Assembly (NCBI GenBank): GCA_014218235.1
Contig: CM024758.1
Span: forward strand, 105,437,698 to 105,501,697
DNA from: Colocasia esculenta
Taxonomy: Eukaryota > Streptophyta > Magnoliopsida > Alismatales > Araceae
Direction of reading: 5' to 3'
Length of the DNA stretch: 64,000 nucleotides
In this document: one piece after another, positions 44,651 to 57,911 of the stretch
Layout: each line of letters opens with the position of its first letter
Numbering within the stretch: position 1 is the stretch's first letter
Position numbers and translations under genes: made by a program
The notes under the pieces: model-generated
Told to the model about the DNA's origin: nothing
Seen by the model: the letters and a program-made list of their open reading frames with translations, nothing else
Databases searched by the model: none

Positions 44651-46386
44651 ACGAGGAGTCAAATTCTTAAAAGGCGATCCATAATGAACCTTAAATCTGA
44701 TCCTTGCATATCTAGCCCACATGGAGGAACCATGGTTAATATTCCAATTTTTTTGGTTGCCAATGCAAGTTGAAGATGCCAAAGACTCTTAATATCAAGC
44801 CCTCCTTCAGAAATAGGACAGTGGATGACGTCCAAAGAAACCCAATGCTTTCGATGAGTACCATCAGTACCACTCCAAAAGAAATTAGCACAAGACTTCT
44901 CAATGTAGTTGACCACAGTTTTAGGAATGGAAATCGCAGCAGCAAGATATATTGGAATGGAATAAAGGACTGAATTAATAAGGGTGGCCCTGCCCGCCTG
45001 AGATAGAAATTTAGATTTCCAAGAATTCATCTTAGCATTAACCTTATCCATGAGGAACTTGTAATCATCAACTTTAGTCCTCCCATACCTGATGGGACTC
45101 CAAGATAGCGAAACACACCCACCTGCTGGTGAAATCCCATGATACTGGAGATCTTCCTAGCCAAAGAAGGAGGAGCCTTGGGGGATAAAATAAATGTAAT
45201 CTTATGAATATTAATTCTTTACCCAGAATAGAACTCGTACCTTCGCAAGAAGCTAAGTAAACTCAGGATGTTTGATCTTTGACCATTGCAAAAAATCAGA
45301 GTGTCATCCGCATATAGCAATGTGAGACATGTGGGCAGCTCCTTGGACCAGCAAAGGGAATAAGAGATGAAGAAGAGTGGATATGCTTTAACCCCCTACT
45401 AAGGGCCTCTTCCATGATGATAAAAAGAGCTGGATCTAAGGGGTCCCCTTGGCGCAATCCTCTAGAAGATTTAAAGTACCCAACAGAGGAACCATTGAAT
45501 ATAATAGAGAACCAACAATTAGAAACCAACATGCCAATATATGATATAAAACGGTTGGAGAAACCGAATTTGCGAAGCACTGCAAACATGAAACTCAACT
45601 CTATCATAAGCCTTCATCATATCAAGCTTAAGGATGCCATTATGACCACGAATCTTCCTACCAAGATCCTGAATAAGCTGGTTGGAGAGAGAGATATTAT
45701 CAACAATATTTCTACCTTTGACGAAAGCACCTTGCTCCTCAGATATGATAAGAGGTAAGATATCAGTGAGGCGGGTACATATTATCTTAGAAATGATCTT
45801 AAAGCAGAAATTGCATAAGCTTATGGGCCTGAAGTCACCAAAAGATGATGGGTGGGGAACCTTGGGAATAATAGCAACGAGAGAGGAGGTGACACCTCTA
45901 GGCAGAGGGAACCCCATGAAGAAGCCACGGACAACAGCTATAACATTGGCAGAAACGATGGCCCAACAGGTCTGAAAAAAACAACCCGAGAAACCATCCG
46001 GCCCCGGCGCGCCTTCGCCATTCATGGACCACACAGCCTGCTTCACCTCATCATCAGTAGGAACAGAAGTTAGTGCCTCATTGTGATCATCATGGATGAG
46101 AGGAGGGATAGACTGCAGCACAGAATCATCCATAACGTGAGCTTCAGAAGTAAGTAACTGATGAAAAAATTCTCCGCCTCCAGAGAGAGTTTGTGTTGGT
46201 CTTCACACCAAACACCATCGAATTTTGAGCGGTGGATATGATTTCTCATTCTATTTCCTTGAACCACAGCATGGTAAAAAGAAGTATTCTTATCTCCATC
46301 GCTGAGCCACTTAACTCTGCCTTCTGAGCCCAGAAGATCTTTTGACAATTTATAGCACATCGGAGACTTGCATTGGCAGCATTAAG
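44651..46386 (-). pseudogene. L1-type LINE ORF2 fragment
   Basis: RT motifs in several frames: GPDGFSGCFF, FRPISLCNF, EQGAFVKGR, KLDMMKAYDRV, GLRQGDPLDP and the catalytic YADD near 45.32 kb. Then the plant L1 segment with WKSKFLSQAGRATLI and the tail CANFFWSG. Upstream is RVKWLSDGDKNTSFYH. The fragment lacks the endonuclease (5' end) and the 3' end. T2 interrupts it on the left, and T3 pol sequence abuts on the right. Confidence 0.85.
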
Positions 46387-46422
46387 CATTCTCAGGATAC
46401 ACTTCCTTGACGACATACGGAC
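46387..46422 (-). pseudogene. T3 integrase C-terminal sliver
   Basis: Reads GPYVVKEVYPENA on the minus strand, continuing the T3 sequence from 57912 once the Tekay element is removed. It ends abruptly at LINE sequence, suggesting the LINE inserted in T3. Confidence 0.75.
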
Positions 46423-49400
46423 TGTAGCGACCCTCATTATACCGGTACGGTTATACCAACCCACGTCGGTATAGTGAACGTTGCCACAGTGGGACATTTA
46501 CCCAACAATAACATTCAGCTGAGATACACGTAAATATATGAACAGAGTAGTGGAAGTAAGAGAACTACTGTCTTCATTTCATTCATCATCCACATTTAAC
46601 ATACATGATTCGATAACATTTAAAGAACTAAAAGTCCACACAATTACATTGCTGAAAATCAAATACATAATTGTCCACACTTAAACATTTTCTTTCCATA
46701 ATAATGCTAGTACAATGTTGCAATTACATACAATGAAATCAAAATATCTCAAAGTACACCAACGATCTAATCTCCGCGCTCGGAGTCGGTCTCCACTGCC
46801 TCCTCCGCAAGTGTGTCGTCACCAACTATGCCTGTACGCCGAAGCAAGTAATGAGTCTAAAAGACTCAGCAAATAACTCTACACATACCATACATGTACG
46901 TGTCATAGCAGATTTTACATACACACTTACAAGACACAAACATGTAGCATGCGTGACCTTGAAATAACAACCTATCATGGTAATCTTATCAATGACACAT
47001 GAATCATGCTTTCAGATTTCCTAAATTAAAATTCCTATCACATGCTCTCTAATCATTCCAACACATGAAAGTTCCACTCTCAATTAAGCTAAAACATGAA
47101 AGCAAGTTTAGCATGAATAGCTTACATACATGAAGGAGAACATTGCTAACATGGTTACTTCTCATTCGTACGCACGCACATAACCATTTTACATGCTTTA
47201 AGCTTGCTGTTTTGACATGATTAAACACTTTGCAATCTAACACATGAAAGCTATGTTCTCATTCAAACTACAACGTGAGAGTAAACACACATGGAATGGG
47301 TTACACATAAGTAAGGATTGTCCCTAGCATGGATTCTACGCATTGTACACATATAACACATGATCATAACCACATTTATGTTGCTGTCCTAACATGATTT
47401 CAGATCATCATATCATGGATTTCAATTTCACATCCTCACATTTTGGTTTCACATTTTTACACAATTTCTAATTCACATACTTCACTTTTTACACATTGCA
47501 CATTTACACATTCACATTTACACATTGTTCACACTACACAATTTGCACATGATCACAATCACATTCACATTTTACACTTTAGTGCCGTGACACATAGTCC
47601 AAACCACCAGAGAAGGACACATCACATCACATACACATAGACGTCACCTAGGCAATATAGTGACGACTCTTGGACTGCGCAGACCGGGAGAACAAGTCTC
47701 CACCCTAACCAGTGGTACTTGTCCACCTCCAGGATTTCATCCTAATGCCCTTAGGATCACAACACATTGAACCTTCCCATGGGGACTTTTCCATGGTACG
47801 GTTCCACAGCCCTCTATGGAAGCAGTATCACACTTGGCACAGTTTTACACATTACACATATCAGTTTTTACACACATTTTACACATGACACTCACATCTC
47901 ATTCATTCTCTCATTCGCAACATGACTCTGTTTTCCTAATCATGCCACTACAGATGACAGAATTTATCATTCAGGAAATTTCACCAATCAGGTTGGGTTA
48001 CACAGAAATTAAATCATTTCACAATGGCATGCATTAATTACCCATTTTTGCATGGAAAATTCATATTGCATGGTATAGTTGTCCAAATGACCTGAGAATT
48101 TAACCACATGCTGATTTCGGGTTTAGGACCCCACATGAAAATTTTCACATTTTTCTGATCCAAAATGCAATTGCAGAAAATTTAACATAAATTCCCGTAT
48201 TATTCCAAAATTCAATTTATCATGGTGTATAACATAAAAGTTCAGTTTAATAGATCATAACCCTGATCCCAATATGCACAATACCACAGGAATTTTTCCT
48301 GGATTTATCACACAACACACGATTTACTGGAAATTTAGCAATCCTACACATGTTTTCTATTTTCCAAGTATAAATTTGCAGTAAATCACATTGACATGGG
48401 AAAATTCCAGAAAATTCAGAGCAGAGACTGACGTATAAAAACATGATTCAACAGGATTAGGGCATCATAATTTCCCACAGATTATTAGGGTCATGGTGAA
48501 CGTACATGGTCGTCTTCCATATGCAATTTAAATAAATAATAACTCAACCATCCACAATAAATGCACAACCATTCTCCCACACATTCCCACATTCACATTA
48601 CATAGCATAATAGGTTTACCATATATCCTCATCGTGAAACATATCGAAAGTAATTATATATAAGGAGAGAACAGTTCACTGTTCTGTCAGACGAACTTGG
48701 CGGCGGTTTCTGGCCGTTCCAGGAGTGGACGGCAAGATCGCTGGACGCATACGGGGAATCTTGGCGTCAAGGCATTGACGCCAAGTTCCTGTCTGTGCAG
48801 AAACACAGACCGAGCTCCAAATAACAGGGTGAATGGGGGATCCAGGACACGAGGAAAATATGTAAAAATCATAAAAACCTACTAGACATCTACATGGACG
48901 ATAGGGGTAGGTTACTTGCCTCTTGCAAAAACTCCAAAGGGATCTAAAGCTTGGTGAAGCTCTCCTTGGGCAGTCCCAAGAAGCTCCCAAGAAGTCTTCA
49001 CGCCGGGTTCTAGGACGAAGATGACTCCAAGATGAGGTCGGGGAAGCCTCCCCCTTTAGTTCAGCTAGCTCCTTGTCGGGGTAGATGGCCAAGAATAGCT
49101 TCAAAAGGTCGGATCCAAGCTTGCAAAGGTGGGGTTTTCTCACAGATTTTCTAGGGTTTCTTTTCTTCTCCTTCTTCTCCTCTTGCAAAGAGAGTCAAGA
49201 GAGGTTTTTTGGTTGCAAAGGGGTTCAGATATGGGAGAGGGGCCTCTCCCATTCCCGCAGGGTTGTGTGAGCCCTTTCAGACCGTTGGAGACAGCTCCCC
49301 AATGGGTGAGCTAGCTTGCTCCCGGAAATCCGGCTCTGCAACGCATGCAGGTCAGAGAAATTAACGTCCACATCGCTGGACGCTGGAGTTAGTGTTGGCG

Positions 49401-49698
49401 TCCATAGGGTTGACGCCTACACAACTCAAACGTCCATTGATATTGACGCCAATCTGGCCTTCGGCCAGAACTCCAAAACATGCAGAAACCATGCACACTT
49501 ACACCTATATATGTACCATATGTTACTATTATGTACATACTACCATCATACCATTCATACATTATTTACATCTAATTATACACATGCATACATAAGTATA
49601 AATAGTTAATACATACGTAGATATGTACATCTATGCTCACAACATGAATTATTTACACGAAATTAAAATAATGCAACAAAAAATTCGAGGGCCTTACA
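46423..49698 (-). repeat. Tekay 3' LTR
   Basis: 3276 bp. CA-rich tracts (ACATTTACACATT type) fill about 47440-47600 and give spurious ORFs. A TATATATAA segment is near 48656, with GGCGTCA/TGACGCC inverted repeats on both sides. Confidence 0.9.
48760..48785. repeat. 11-bp perfect palindrome in Tekay LTR (GGCGTCA core)
   Basis: Arms CTTGGCGTCAA and TTGACGCCAAG around GGCA; the same in the other LTR at 56966-56991. Further GGCGTC and GACGCC half-sites lie at 49365-49455. Confidence 0.85.
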
Positions 49699-49711
49699 CC
49701 CTCTCCCCCTT
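49699..49711 (-). other. Tekay polypurine tract
   Basis: AAGGGGGAGAGGG on the minus strand directly before the LTR start TGTAAGGCCC. Confidence 0.85.
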
Positions 49712-49743
49712 AAAGAAACTTCGTCCTCGAAGTTAGAACGACA

Positions 49744-50935
49744 CTACTCAAACAAAAGGGGATACTTCTTCTTCATCGCATCCTCAAGCTCCCAAGTAGC
49801 CTCCTCTCGTGAGAAGTTCCGCCAGAGAACTTTCACCGACGCAATACTCTTGTTCCGGAGATGCTGAACCTTCCGGTCAAGAATAGCTACTGGTTGCTCG
49901 ACATACGACAGATCTGGCTGAATCTCCACTGGCTCATGACTAATCACATGAGACGGATCTCGGACATACTTCCTGAGCATCGAAACGTGGAAGACGGGAT
50001 GAACACTAGCCAAAGCTGGGGGTAAGGCTAGCTCATATGCCACGCTGCCCAAACGTCTGAGAATCTCATATGGGCCAATGAACCTAGGGCTCAACTTACT
50101 ATGCCTGCCAAATCTGACAACACCTCGAGTAGGCGATATCTTCAAGAAAACATGATCGCCAACCTCGAACTCCAAATCCTTCCTTCTGTTGTCGGCATAA
50201 CTCTTCTGCCTATCCTGCGCCGCAACAAGCCTCTTCCTGATAAGCTGGATCTTATCCGAAGTTTCCTGAACTAACTCCGGTCCGATCAACTGCCTATCAC
50301 CAGTCTCCTCCCAACATAAAGGAGATCTGCAGGGCCTACCATACAACGCCTCGAATGGAGCCATACCAATACTCGCATGAAAGCTGTTGTTGTATGCGAA
50401 CTCCACAAGAGGTAAATGGCGCTCCCAATCATCCTTCCAATCCAGAACACACGCCCTCAACATATCCTCGAGCGTCTGGATAGTCCGCTCGGACTGTCCA
50501 TCGGTCTGGGGATGAAACGCCGAACTGAGCTTCAGCTCCGAACCTAAAGCATCCTGAAGACCCTTCCACAACCTCGAAGTGAATCTCGGATCTCGATCCG
50601 AAATGATCGACTTCGGCACACCATGCAATCTAATGACACTACTAACATACAATCTAGCTAAACTCTCTACTGACTGCTTCTTCTTCATAGGCAAGAAATG
50701 AGCAGTCTTCGAGAATCTATCTACAACTACCCAAATCGAGTCATTGCCCCTTCTAGATCGAGGCAAACCCGAAACAAAGTCCATAGTGACAGCTTCCCAC
50801 TTCCAACTGGGATCTCCATCCTTTGCATAAGGCCGGATGGTCGCTGTCGCTCGGCTTTCACTTGCTGACACACTAAACATCTGGACACATAATCCGCTAC
50901 ATCCTTCTTCATGCCGGACCACCAAAATGATCTCT
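49744..50935 (-). pseudogene. Tekay integrase with C-terminal chromodomain
   Basis: Core catalytic residues lie in TMDFVSGLPRS, ISDRDPRFTS and GQSERTIQTLED (D, D, E). GPYEILRRLG marks the C-terminal domain and HPVFHVSMLRKY leads into the chromodomain (ILDRKVQHLRNKSIASVKVLW, WELEDAMKKKYPLLF). The chromodomain is thought to direct insertion to heterochromatin in chromoviruses. A missing base near 50940 and a shift near 50850 put the zinc-binding part (DVADYVSRCLVCQQVK) in another frame. Confidence 0.88.
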
Positions 50936-52739
50936 TCAGATCCTGTACATCTTAGTGTTACCCGGATGAATAGAGAATCGCGATCTATGAGCCTCCGCTA
51001 ACACATGCTCACGGACATCTACCAAATCAGGGACACAAACACGGTGATGGAATCTAATCACACCGTCCTCATCACGAGCAATGCCTGCCTTGCCCACTAA
51101 CTCTAAGAGTCTAGGGTCGGCTTTCTGTTGCTCGATCACCTCATCCAAAACCGAGGACCTAAGGGATAACTGAGCTACAAAAGCCTGGCATAGCGATGGC
51201 TCTAACTCAGTCAACGCGCAAGCCGCATCTTCCAACATCTTCCAATCCTGCTGGAGAGATGGCCTCCTTCTACTCAGAGCATCCGCTACGACATTCGCCT
51301 TCCCAGGGTGATACTGAAGGTCGAAGTCATAGTCCTTCAAGAACTCAATCCATCTCCTCTGCCTCAGGTTTAATTCCTTTTGGGAGAAAAGATACTTCAA
51401 GCTCTTGTGGTCGGTAAACACCTCAAATCTGACACCATAAAGATAGTGCCTCCAGATCTTTAGTGCATGAACCACTGCTGCGAGCTCCAAGTCATGAGTC
51501 GGATAGTTCTTCTCATGCTCCTTCAACTGACGAGAAGCATAAGCCACTACCCTTTCCTGCTGCATTAGCACACAGCCTAAACCAATCCGAGACGCATCCG
51601 TGTAGATAGCAAAACCCTCTACACCGCTCGGTAAGACTAACACCGGGGCTGACGTGAGCTTAGTCTTCAACAATTGAAAACTACTCTCACACTTCTCGGA
51701 CCAAACAAACTTCACTCCCTTTCTGGTGAGCTGAGTCAAAGGGGCGGCGATGGATGAAAATCCCTCAATAAATCGCCGATAGTAACCAGCTAAACCAATA
51801 AAACTACGAATCTCCGAAGGGGTCTGGGGAATCTCCCAATCCATAACTGCCTGGACCTTTGCTGGATCAACTGCTACACCAGCACCGGAGATAACATGCC
51901 CGAGGAAATGAACCTCGCGCAACCAGAAATCGCACTTGCTGAACTTAGCATACAGCTTGTGCTCACGAAGAACCTCTAACACTACCCTCAAATGCTGACG
52001 GTGTGTGGCCTCGTCCGGAGAGTAGACCAGCACATCATCAATAAACACTACGACAAAGCTATCTAGATAAGGCCTAAACACCCTGTTCATGAGATCCATG
52101 AACGCTGCAGGGGCATTGGTCAATCCGAAAGGAAGAACCAAAAACTCATAATGTCCATAACGGGTTCTAAACGCCGTCTTGGACACATCCTCACTCCGAA
52201 TCCTCAACTGATGATAACCAGATCGCAAATCAATCTTAGAAAAGACTGAGGCATCTCGCAACTGGTCAAACAAATCATCAATACGAGGTAAGGGATACCT
52301 GTTCTTACAGTCACTTGGTTCAGCTTTCTGTAGTCAATGCATAACCTAAGTGACCCGTCTTTCTTCTTGACGAATAATACAGGTGCGCCCCAAGGGGAAA
52401 CACTAGGGCGAATAAATCCCTTATCAAGCAACTCTTGCAACTGCCTCCTCAACTCGGCTAACTCCGCAGGTGCCATCCGATATGGAGCCTTCGAGATAGG
52501 AGAGGTGCCGGAAGCAACTCTATGGTAAACTCTATCTCTCTATCCGGTGGCAAACCAGACAAATCATCAGGAAAGACGTCTGGAAAATCCTGCACTACCT
52601 CAATCTCTGCAAGAGTAGGTGACTCATCAGCCTCTGGCACTAGTACCACGCTGGCAAGAAAAGCGTCACAACCCTTGTTTACCATGCGCATCGCCTTCAT
52701 GGCAGAGATGACTAACTTTCCCGCCAAGTTCCTTGGCAA
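50936..52739 (-). pseudogene. Tekay reverse transcriptase and RNase H
   Basis: QDFPDVFPDDLSGLPPDREIEF begins the RT domain; KKKDGSLRLCIDYRKLN and SKIDLRSGYHQLRI follow, with the catalytic FIDD in VVVFIDDVLVYS. RNase H: YTDASRIGLGCVLMQ, DLELAAVVHALK, FTDHKSLKYLF and VVADALSRR. Single-base shifts near 52510 and 52305 break the frame; the rest is open for 445 codons. Confidence 0.88.
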
Positions 52740-54465
52740 GGGTGAGAGAACTCATCCTCACCAGGAATGCGGAAAACAATCCTCTTCCGACGACAATCCA
52801 CTAACGCATGGTGCTCCTCTAGCCAGTCCAGACCAAGAATAGCATCATAGTCCTTCATCTTTAGCAAGAAGAAACACCCTTCTAGGACTCTATCCTCAAT
52901 GCACACAGGTAACGACGGAATGCACTTCCTAGTCGATACCGTACCCGCAGGGGTGTGCACAGACAAAGGGACCTCTAAATCCTCAGACTCTACGCCTGAC
53001 TCTAGGGCTAACTGCCTAGCGAACCGCTCGGAAATGAACGAGTGAGTAGCACCCGTATCAAACAAAACCCGAGCGTGCACACCTAGAAGTAAAACCGTAC
53101 CTTCGGTGACATGCTCCGCCTGCTCGGCGTCCTCGCGAGCTAAAGCAAACACTCGAGCTGGGGCTCGAGGCCTTCCTGGTCTTCCTGTAGCTGGCGCTGC
53201 TGCCGCTACCGCTGGGGCTGGCGCTCCGCGCTGGACTCCCTGCTGAAGTCTTGGGCAATCCTTGATCTTGTGGTCGCTGCTTCCGCACTTCAAGCACTTT
53301 CCCGTAATCATCCAACATTCGGTACCACCATGTGTCTTCCCACAGTGGGGACACTCTTTCTTCACACCAGGGGAACGTACAGAAGGTACCTGAGAACTGC
53401 CGACTGCCACTGATCGCTGCTGTGTCTGGTACACCGCTTTCTTCTTATCCTGTCGCTGGAACGTAGCTGCAGGTCTCTTCTGCGAAGCCTTCTTCTCTTC
53501 AAGGTATTGCTCCATCTCTCCCTCCTGCCTACAAGCAGCACTAAGGGCCTCGTCCAACGTGCGGTGGTCAAACGCCACGAGTCTCGTCCGCAGTGATGGC
53601 TTGAGCCCATCACGAACTTCTTTGTCTTCCTGCGCTCATCTGCCACGATATGAGGTGCATATTTAGAGAGTTCAGAAAATCTTGCCTCATATTCTAGCAC
53701 GGTCATGGAGCCTTGAGCCAAAGAGAGAAACTCCTGCTCCATCCGATCTTGAACATGCTCAGGGACGAACTTGGCCCGAAAGAGCCTCACGAACTCGTCC
53801 CAAGCAACATCAATAGCTCCGTCCTCAAACCGGGTACGCAGCAATGAAGCCCACCATACATCAGCTCTTTCCTGCAGTACACCGCTCATAAGCACCATCT
53901 AAACAATCTAACTTAACAAAACATACAAGCATATAAACTAAAGCATACCTGTAGCATGTAGGTGGCTAATGTGACCTTATCCTCATCTGCACACCTGATG
54001 GCTCGGAAGATCTTTTCTATCTCCCTCATCCAGCTTTCTGCCAACAATGGATCGCTCTCCCCCTTAAAAGAGGGTGGCAGCATCCTCTTGAATCTTTCCA
54101 TGGTAGAAGGTCCACCATGGTCCTGAGCTGGTACTTGAGCCTGCTACAGTACACAACAAGCAATTCACAATCAACACAATATTGCATAATTAAATAAAAC
54201 AGACTATTAATCATTTTATTAGTCTAACCTGAGCCTCCAACTGTGCCTGGAGTGCTGCCTGGGTATGAGCCTGCGTCTGCATGGCTTGCACCAGACCTTG
54301 CATGAATACTCCATAATCCACAGGCGGCGGTGGGGGAAGTACAGGACCTTGCGGTGCCGGGGCCTGCTGCTCCGCCCGCTCGTCACGTCTCGGCTCGTCC
54401 TCACGGGCCGGCGCTCCGCCACGCCTACCTCTCGAAGCCATGGCTGTAATAAATTCAGCCACCAT
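52712..54465 (-). pseudogene. Tekay gag and protease, with two likely introns
   Basis: Gag begins MASRGRRGGAPARED. The exon ends at QLEAQ|GTTAG; the next exon starts at CTGTAG|CAGGC and reads QAQVPAQDHGG then MERFKRMLPPSFKGES; a second interruption lies between ATYMLQ|GTATG and CTGCAG|GAAAG, continuing ERADVWWASL. The putative introns are 54144-54228 (85 bp) and 53872-53948 (77 bp), both phase 0. Two zinc knuckles (CPHCGKTHGGTEC, CLKCGSSDHKIKDC) and the protease site LFDTGATHSF follow. One base is missing near 53610. Confidence 0.8.
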
Positions 54466-54614
54466 TAGAGCTACTTTAATTTATTTCCTAACCGTTTTCT
54501 TATCTATTTTTCACTCATTATTAATCAATTCTACACATGTGGACATTCCTATGTAGACTTAGCATGTAATGAAGATGATGACTTATGTATATTCATGTGC
54601 AATCTCAACCGGTT

Positions 54615-54626
54615 GCTCTGATACCA
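54615..54626 (-). other. Tekay primer binding site (initiator Met tRNA)
   Basis: TGGTATCAGAGC on the minus strand, five bases after the 5' LTR end. This is the classic plant retrotransposon primer site. Confidence 0.9.
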
Positions 54627-54631
54627 ATCTC

Positions 54632-57600
54632 TGTAGCGACCCTCATTATACCGGTACGGTTATACCAACCCACGTCGGTATAGTGAACGTTGCCACAGTG
54701 GGACATTTACCCAACAATAACATTCAGCTGAGATACACGTGAATATATGAACAGAGTAGCGGAAGTAAGAGAACTACTGTCTTCATTTCATTCATCATCC
54801 ACATTTAACATACATGATTCGATAACATTTAAAGAACTAAAAGTCCACATAATTACATTGCTGAAAATCAAATACATAATTGTCCACACTTAAACATTTC
54901 TTTCCATAATAATGCTAGTACAATGTTGCAATTACATACTATGAAATCAAAATATCGCAAAGTACACCAACGATCTAATCTCCGCGCTCGGAGTCGGTCT
55001 CCACTGCCTCCTCCGCAAGTGTGTCGTCACCAACTATGCCTGTACGCCGAAGCAAGTAATGAGTCTAAAAGACTCAGCAAATAACTCTACACATACCATA
55101 CATGTACATGTCATAGCAGATTTTACATACACACTTACAAGACACAAACATGTAGCATGCGTGACCTTGAAATAACAACCTATCATGGTAATCTATCAAT
55201 GAAACACATGAATCATGCTTTCAGATTTCCTAAATTAAAATCTCCTATCACATGCTCTCTAATCATTCCAACACATGAAAGTTCCACTCTCAATTAAGCT
55301 AAAACATGAAAGCAAGTTTAGCATGAATAGCTTACATACATGAAGGAGAACATTGCTAACATGGTTACTTCTCATTCGTACGCACGCACATAACCATTTT
55401 ACATGCTTTAAGCTTGCTGTTTTGACATGATTAAACACTTTGCAATCTAACACATGAAAGCTATGTTCTCATTCAAACTACAACGTGAGAGTAAACACAC
55501 ATGGAATGGGTTACACATAAGTAAGGATTGTCCCTAGCATGGATTCTACGCATTGTACACATATAACACATGATCATAACCACATTTATGTTGCTGTCCT
55601 AACATGATTTCAGATCATCATATCATGGATTTCAATTTCACATCCTCACATTTTGGTTTCACATTTTTACACAATTTCTAATTCACATACTTCACTTTTT
55701 ACACATTGCACATTTACACATTCACATTTACACATTGTTCACACTACACAATTTGCACATGATCACAATCACATTCACATTTTACACTTTAGTGCCGTGA
55801 CACATAGTCCAAACCACCAGAGAAGGACACATCACATCACATACACATAGACGTCACCTAGGCAATATAGTGACGACTCTTGGACTGCGCAGACCGGGAG
55901 AACAAGTCTCCACCCTAACCAGTGGTACTTGTCCACCTCCAGGATTTCATCCTAATGCCCTTAGGATCACAACACATTGAACCTTCCCATGGGGACTTTT
56001 CCATGGTACGGTTCCACAGCCCTCTATGGAAGCAGTATCACACTTGGCACAGTTTTACACATTACACATCAGTTTTTACACACATTTTACACATGACACT
56101 CACATCTCATTCATTCTCTCATTCGCAACATGACTCTATTTTCCTAATCATGCCACTACAGATGACAGAATTTATCATTCAGGAAATTTCACCAATCAGG
56201 TTGGGTTACACAGAATATAAATCATTTCACAATGGCATGCATTAATTACCTATTTTTGCATAGAAAATTATATTACATGGTATAGTTGTCCAAATGACCT
56301 GAGAAGTTAACCACATGCTGATTTCAGCTTTAGGACCCCACATGAAAATTTTCACATTTTTCTGATCCAAAATGCAATTGCAGAAAATTTAACATAAATT
56401 CCCGTATTATTCCAAAATTCAATTTATCATGGTGTATAACATAAAAGTTCAGTTTAATAGATCATAACCCTGATCCCAATATGCACAATACCACAGAAAT
56501 TTTTCCCGGATTTATCACACAACACACGATTTACTGGAAATTTAGCAATCCTACACATGTTTTCTATTTTCCAAGTATAAATTTGCAGTAAATCACATTG
56601 ACATGGGAAAATTCCAGAAAATTCAGAGCAGAGACTGACGTATAAAAACATGATTCAACAGGATTAGGGCATCATAATTTCCCATGGATTATTAGGGTCA
56701 TGGTGAACATACATGGTCGTCTTCCATATGCAATTTAAATAAATAATAACTCAACCATCCACAATAAATCACAACCATTCTCCCACACATTCCCACATTC
56801 ACATTACATAGCATAATAGGTTTACCGTATATCCTCATCGTGAAACATATCGAAAGTAATTATATATAAGGAGAGAACAGTTCACTGTTCTGTCAGACGA
56901 ACTTGGCGGCGGTCTCTGGCCGTTCCAGGAGTGGACGGCAAGATCGCTGGACGCATACGGGGAATCTTGGCGTCAAGGCATTGACGCCAAGTTCCTGTCT
57001 ATGCAGAAACACAGACTGAGCTCCAAATAACAGGGTGAATGGGGGATCCAGGACACGAGGAAAATATGTAAAAATCATAAAAACCTACTAGACATCTACA
57101 TGGACGATAGGGGTAGGTTACTTGCCTCTTGCAAAAACTCCAAAGGGATCTAAAGCTTGGTGAAGCTCTCCTTGGGCAGTCCCAAGAAGCTCCCAAGAAG
57201 TCTTCACGTCGGGTTCTAGGACGAAGATGACTCCAAGATGAGGTCGGGGAAGCCTCCCCTTCAGTTCAGCTAGCTCCTTGTCGGGGTAGATGGCCAGGAA
57301 TAGCTTCAGAAGGTCGGATCCAAGCTTGCAAAGGTGGGGTTTTCTCACAAATTTTCTAGGGTTTCTTTTCTTCTCCTTCTTCTCCTCTTGCAAAGAGAGT
57401 CAAGAGAGGTTTTCTGGTTGCAAAGGGGTTCAGATATGGGAGAGGGGCCTCTCCCATTCCCGCAGGGTTGGTGTGAGCCCTTTCAGACCGTTGGAGACAG
57501 CTCCCCAATGGGTGAGCTAGCTTGCTCCCGGAAATCCGGCTCTGCAACGCATGCAGGTCAGAGAAATTAACGTCCACATCGCTGGACGCTGGAGTTAGTG

Positions 57601-57911
57601 TTGGCGTCCATAGGGTTGACGCCTACACAACTCAAACGTCCATTGATATTGACGCCAATCTGGTCTTCAGCCAGAACTCCAAAACATGCAGAAACCATGC
57701 ACAACTTACACATATATATGTACCATATGTTACTATTATGTACATACTACCATCATACCATTCATACATTATTTACATCTAATTAGACACATGCATACAT
57801 AAGTATAAATAGTTAATACATACGTAGATATGTACATCTATGCCCTCACAACATGAATTATTTACACGAAATTAAAATAATGCAACAAAAAAAAAACTTG
57901 AGGGCCTTACA
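54632..57911 (-). repeat. Tekay 5' LTR
   Basis: 3280 bp, nearly identical to 46423-49698; the differences seen are isolated substitutions and small indels, including a longer A run near 57890. Confidence 0.9.

Larger units (their letters stand above)
46423..57911 (-). mobile_element. Tekay/Del-type chromovirus, full length
   Basis: 11,489 bp with LTRs 46423-49698 and 54632-57911 and duplicated site CGGAC (46418-46422 and 57912-57916). On the minus strand: LTR TGTAAGGCCC...CGCTACA, primer site matching initiator Met tRNA, gag, protease, RT, RNase H, integrase with a chromodomain, polypurine tract. The two LTRs differ at only scattered positions, so it is probably the youngest insertion visible here. 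Its frame is nevertheless broken by several single-base shifts. Confidence 0.92.

Noticed and set aside
47443..47640. His/Thr-rich ORF present in both Tekay LTRs (also 55653-55850)
   Set aside because: Encoded by a CA-rich simple tract in the LTR; the duplication is only because there are two LTRs.
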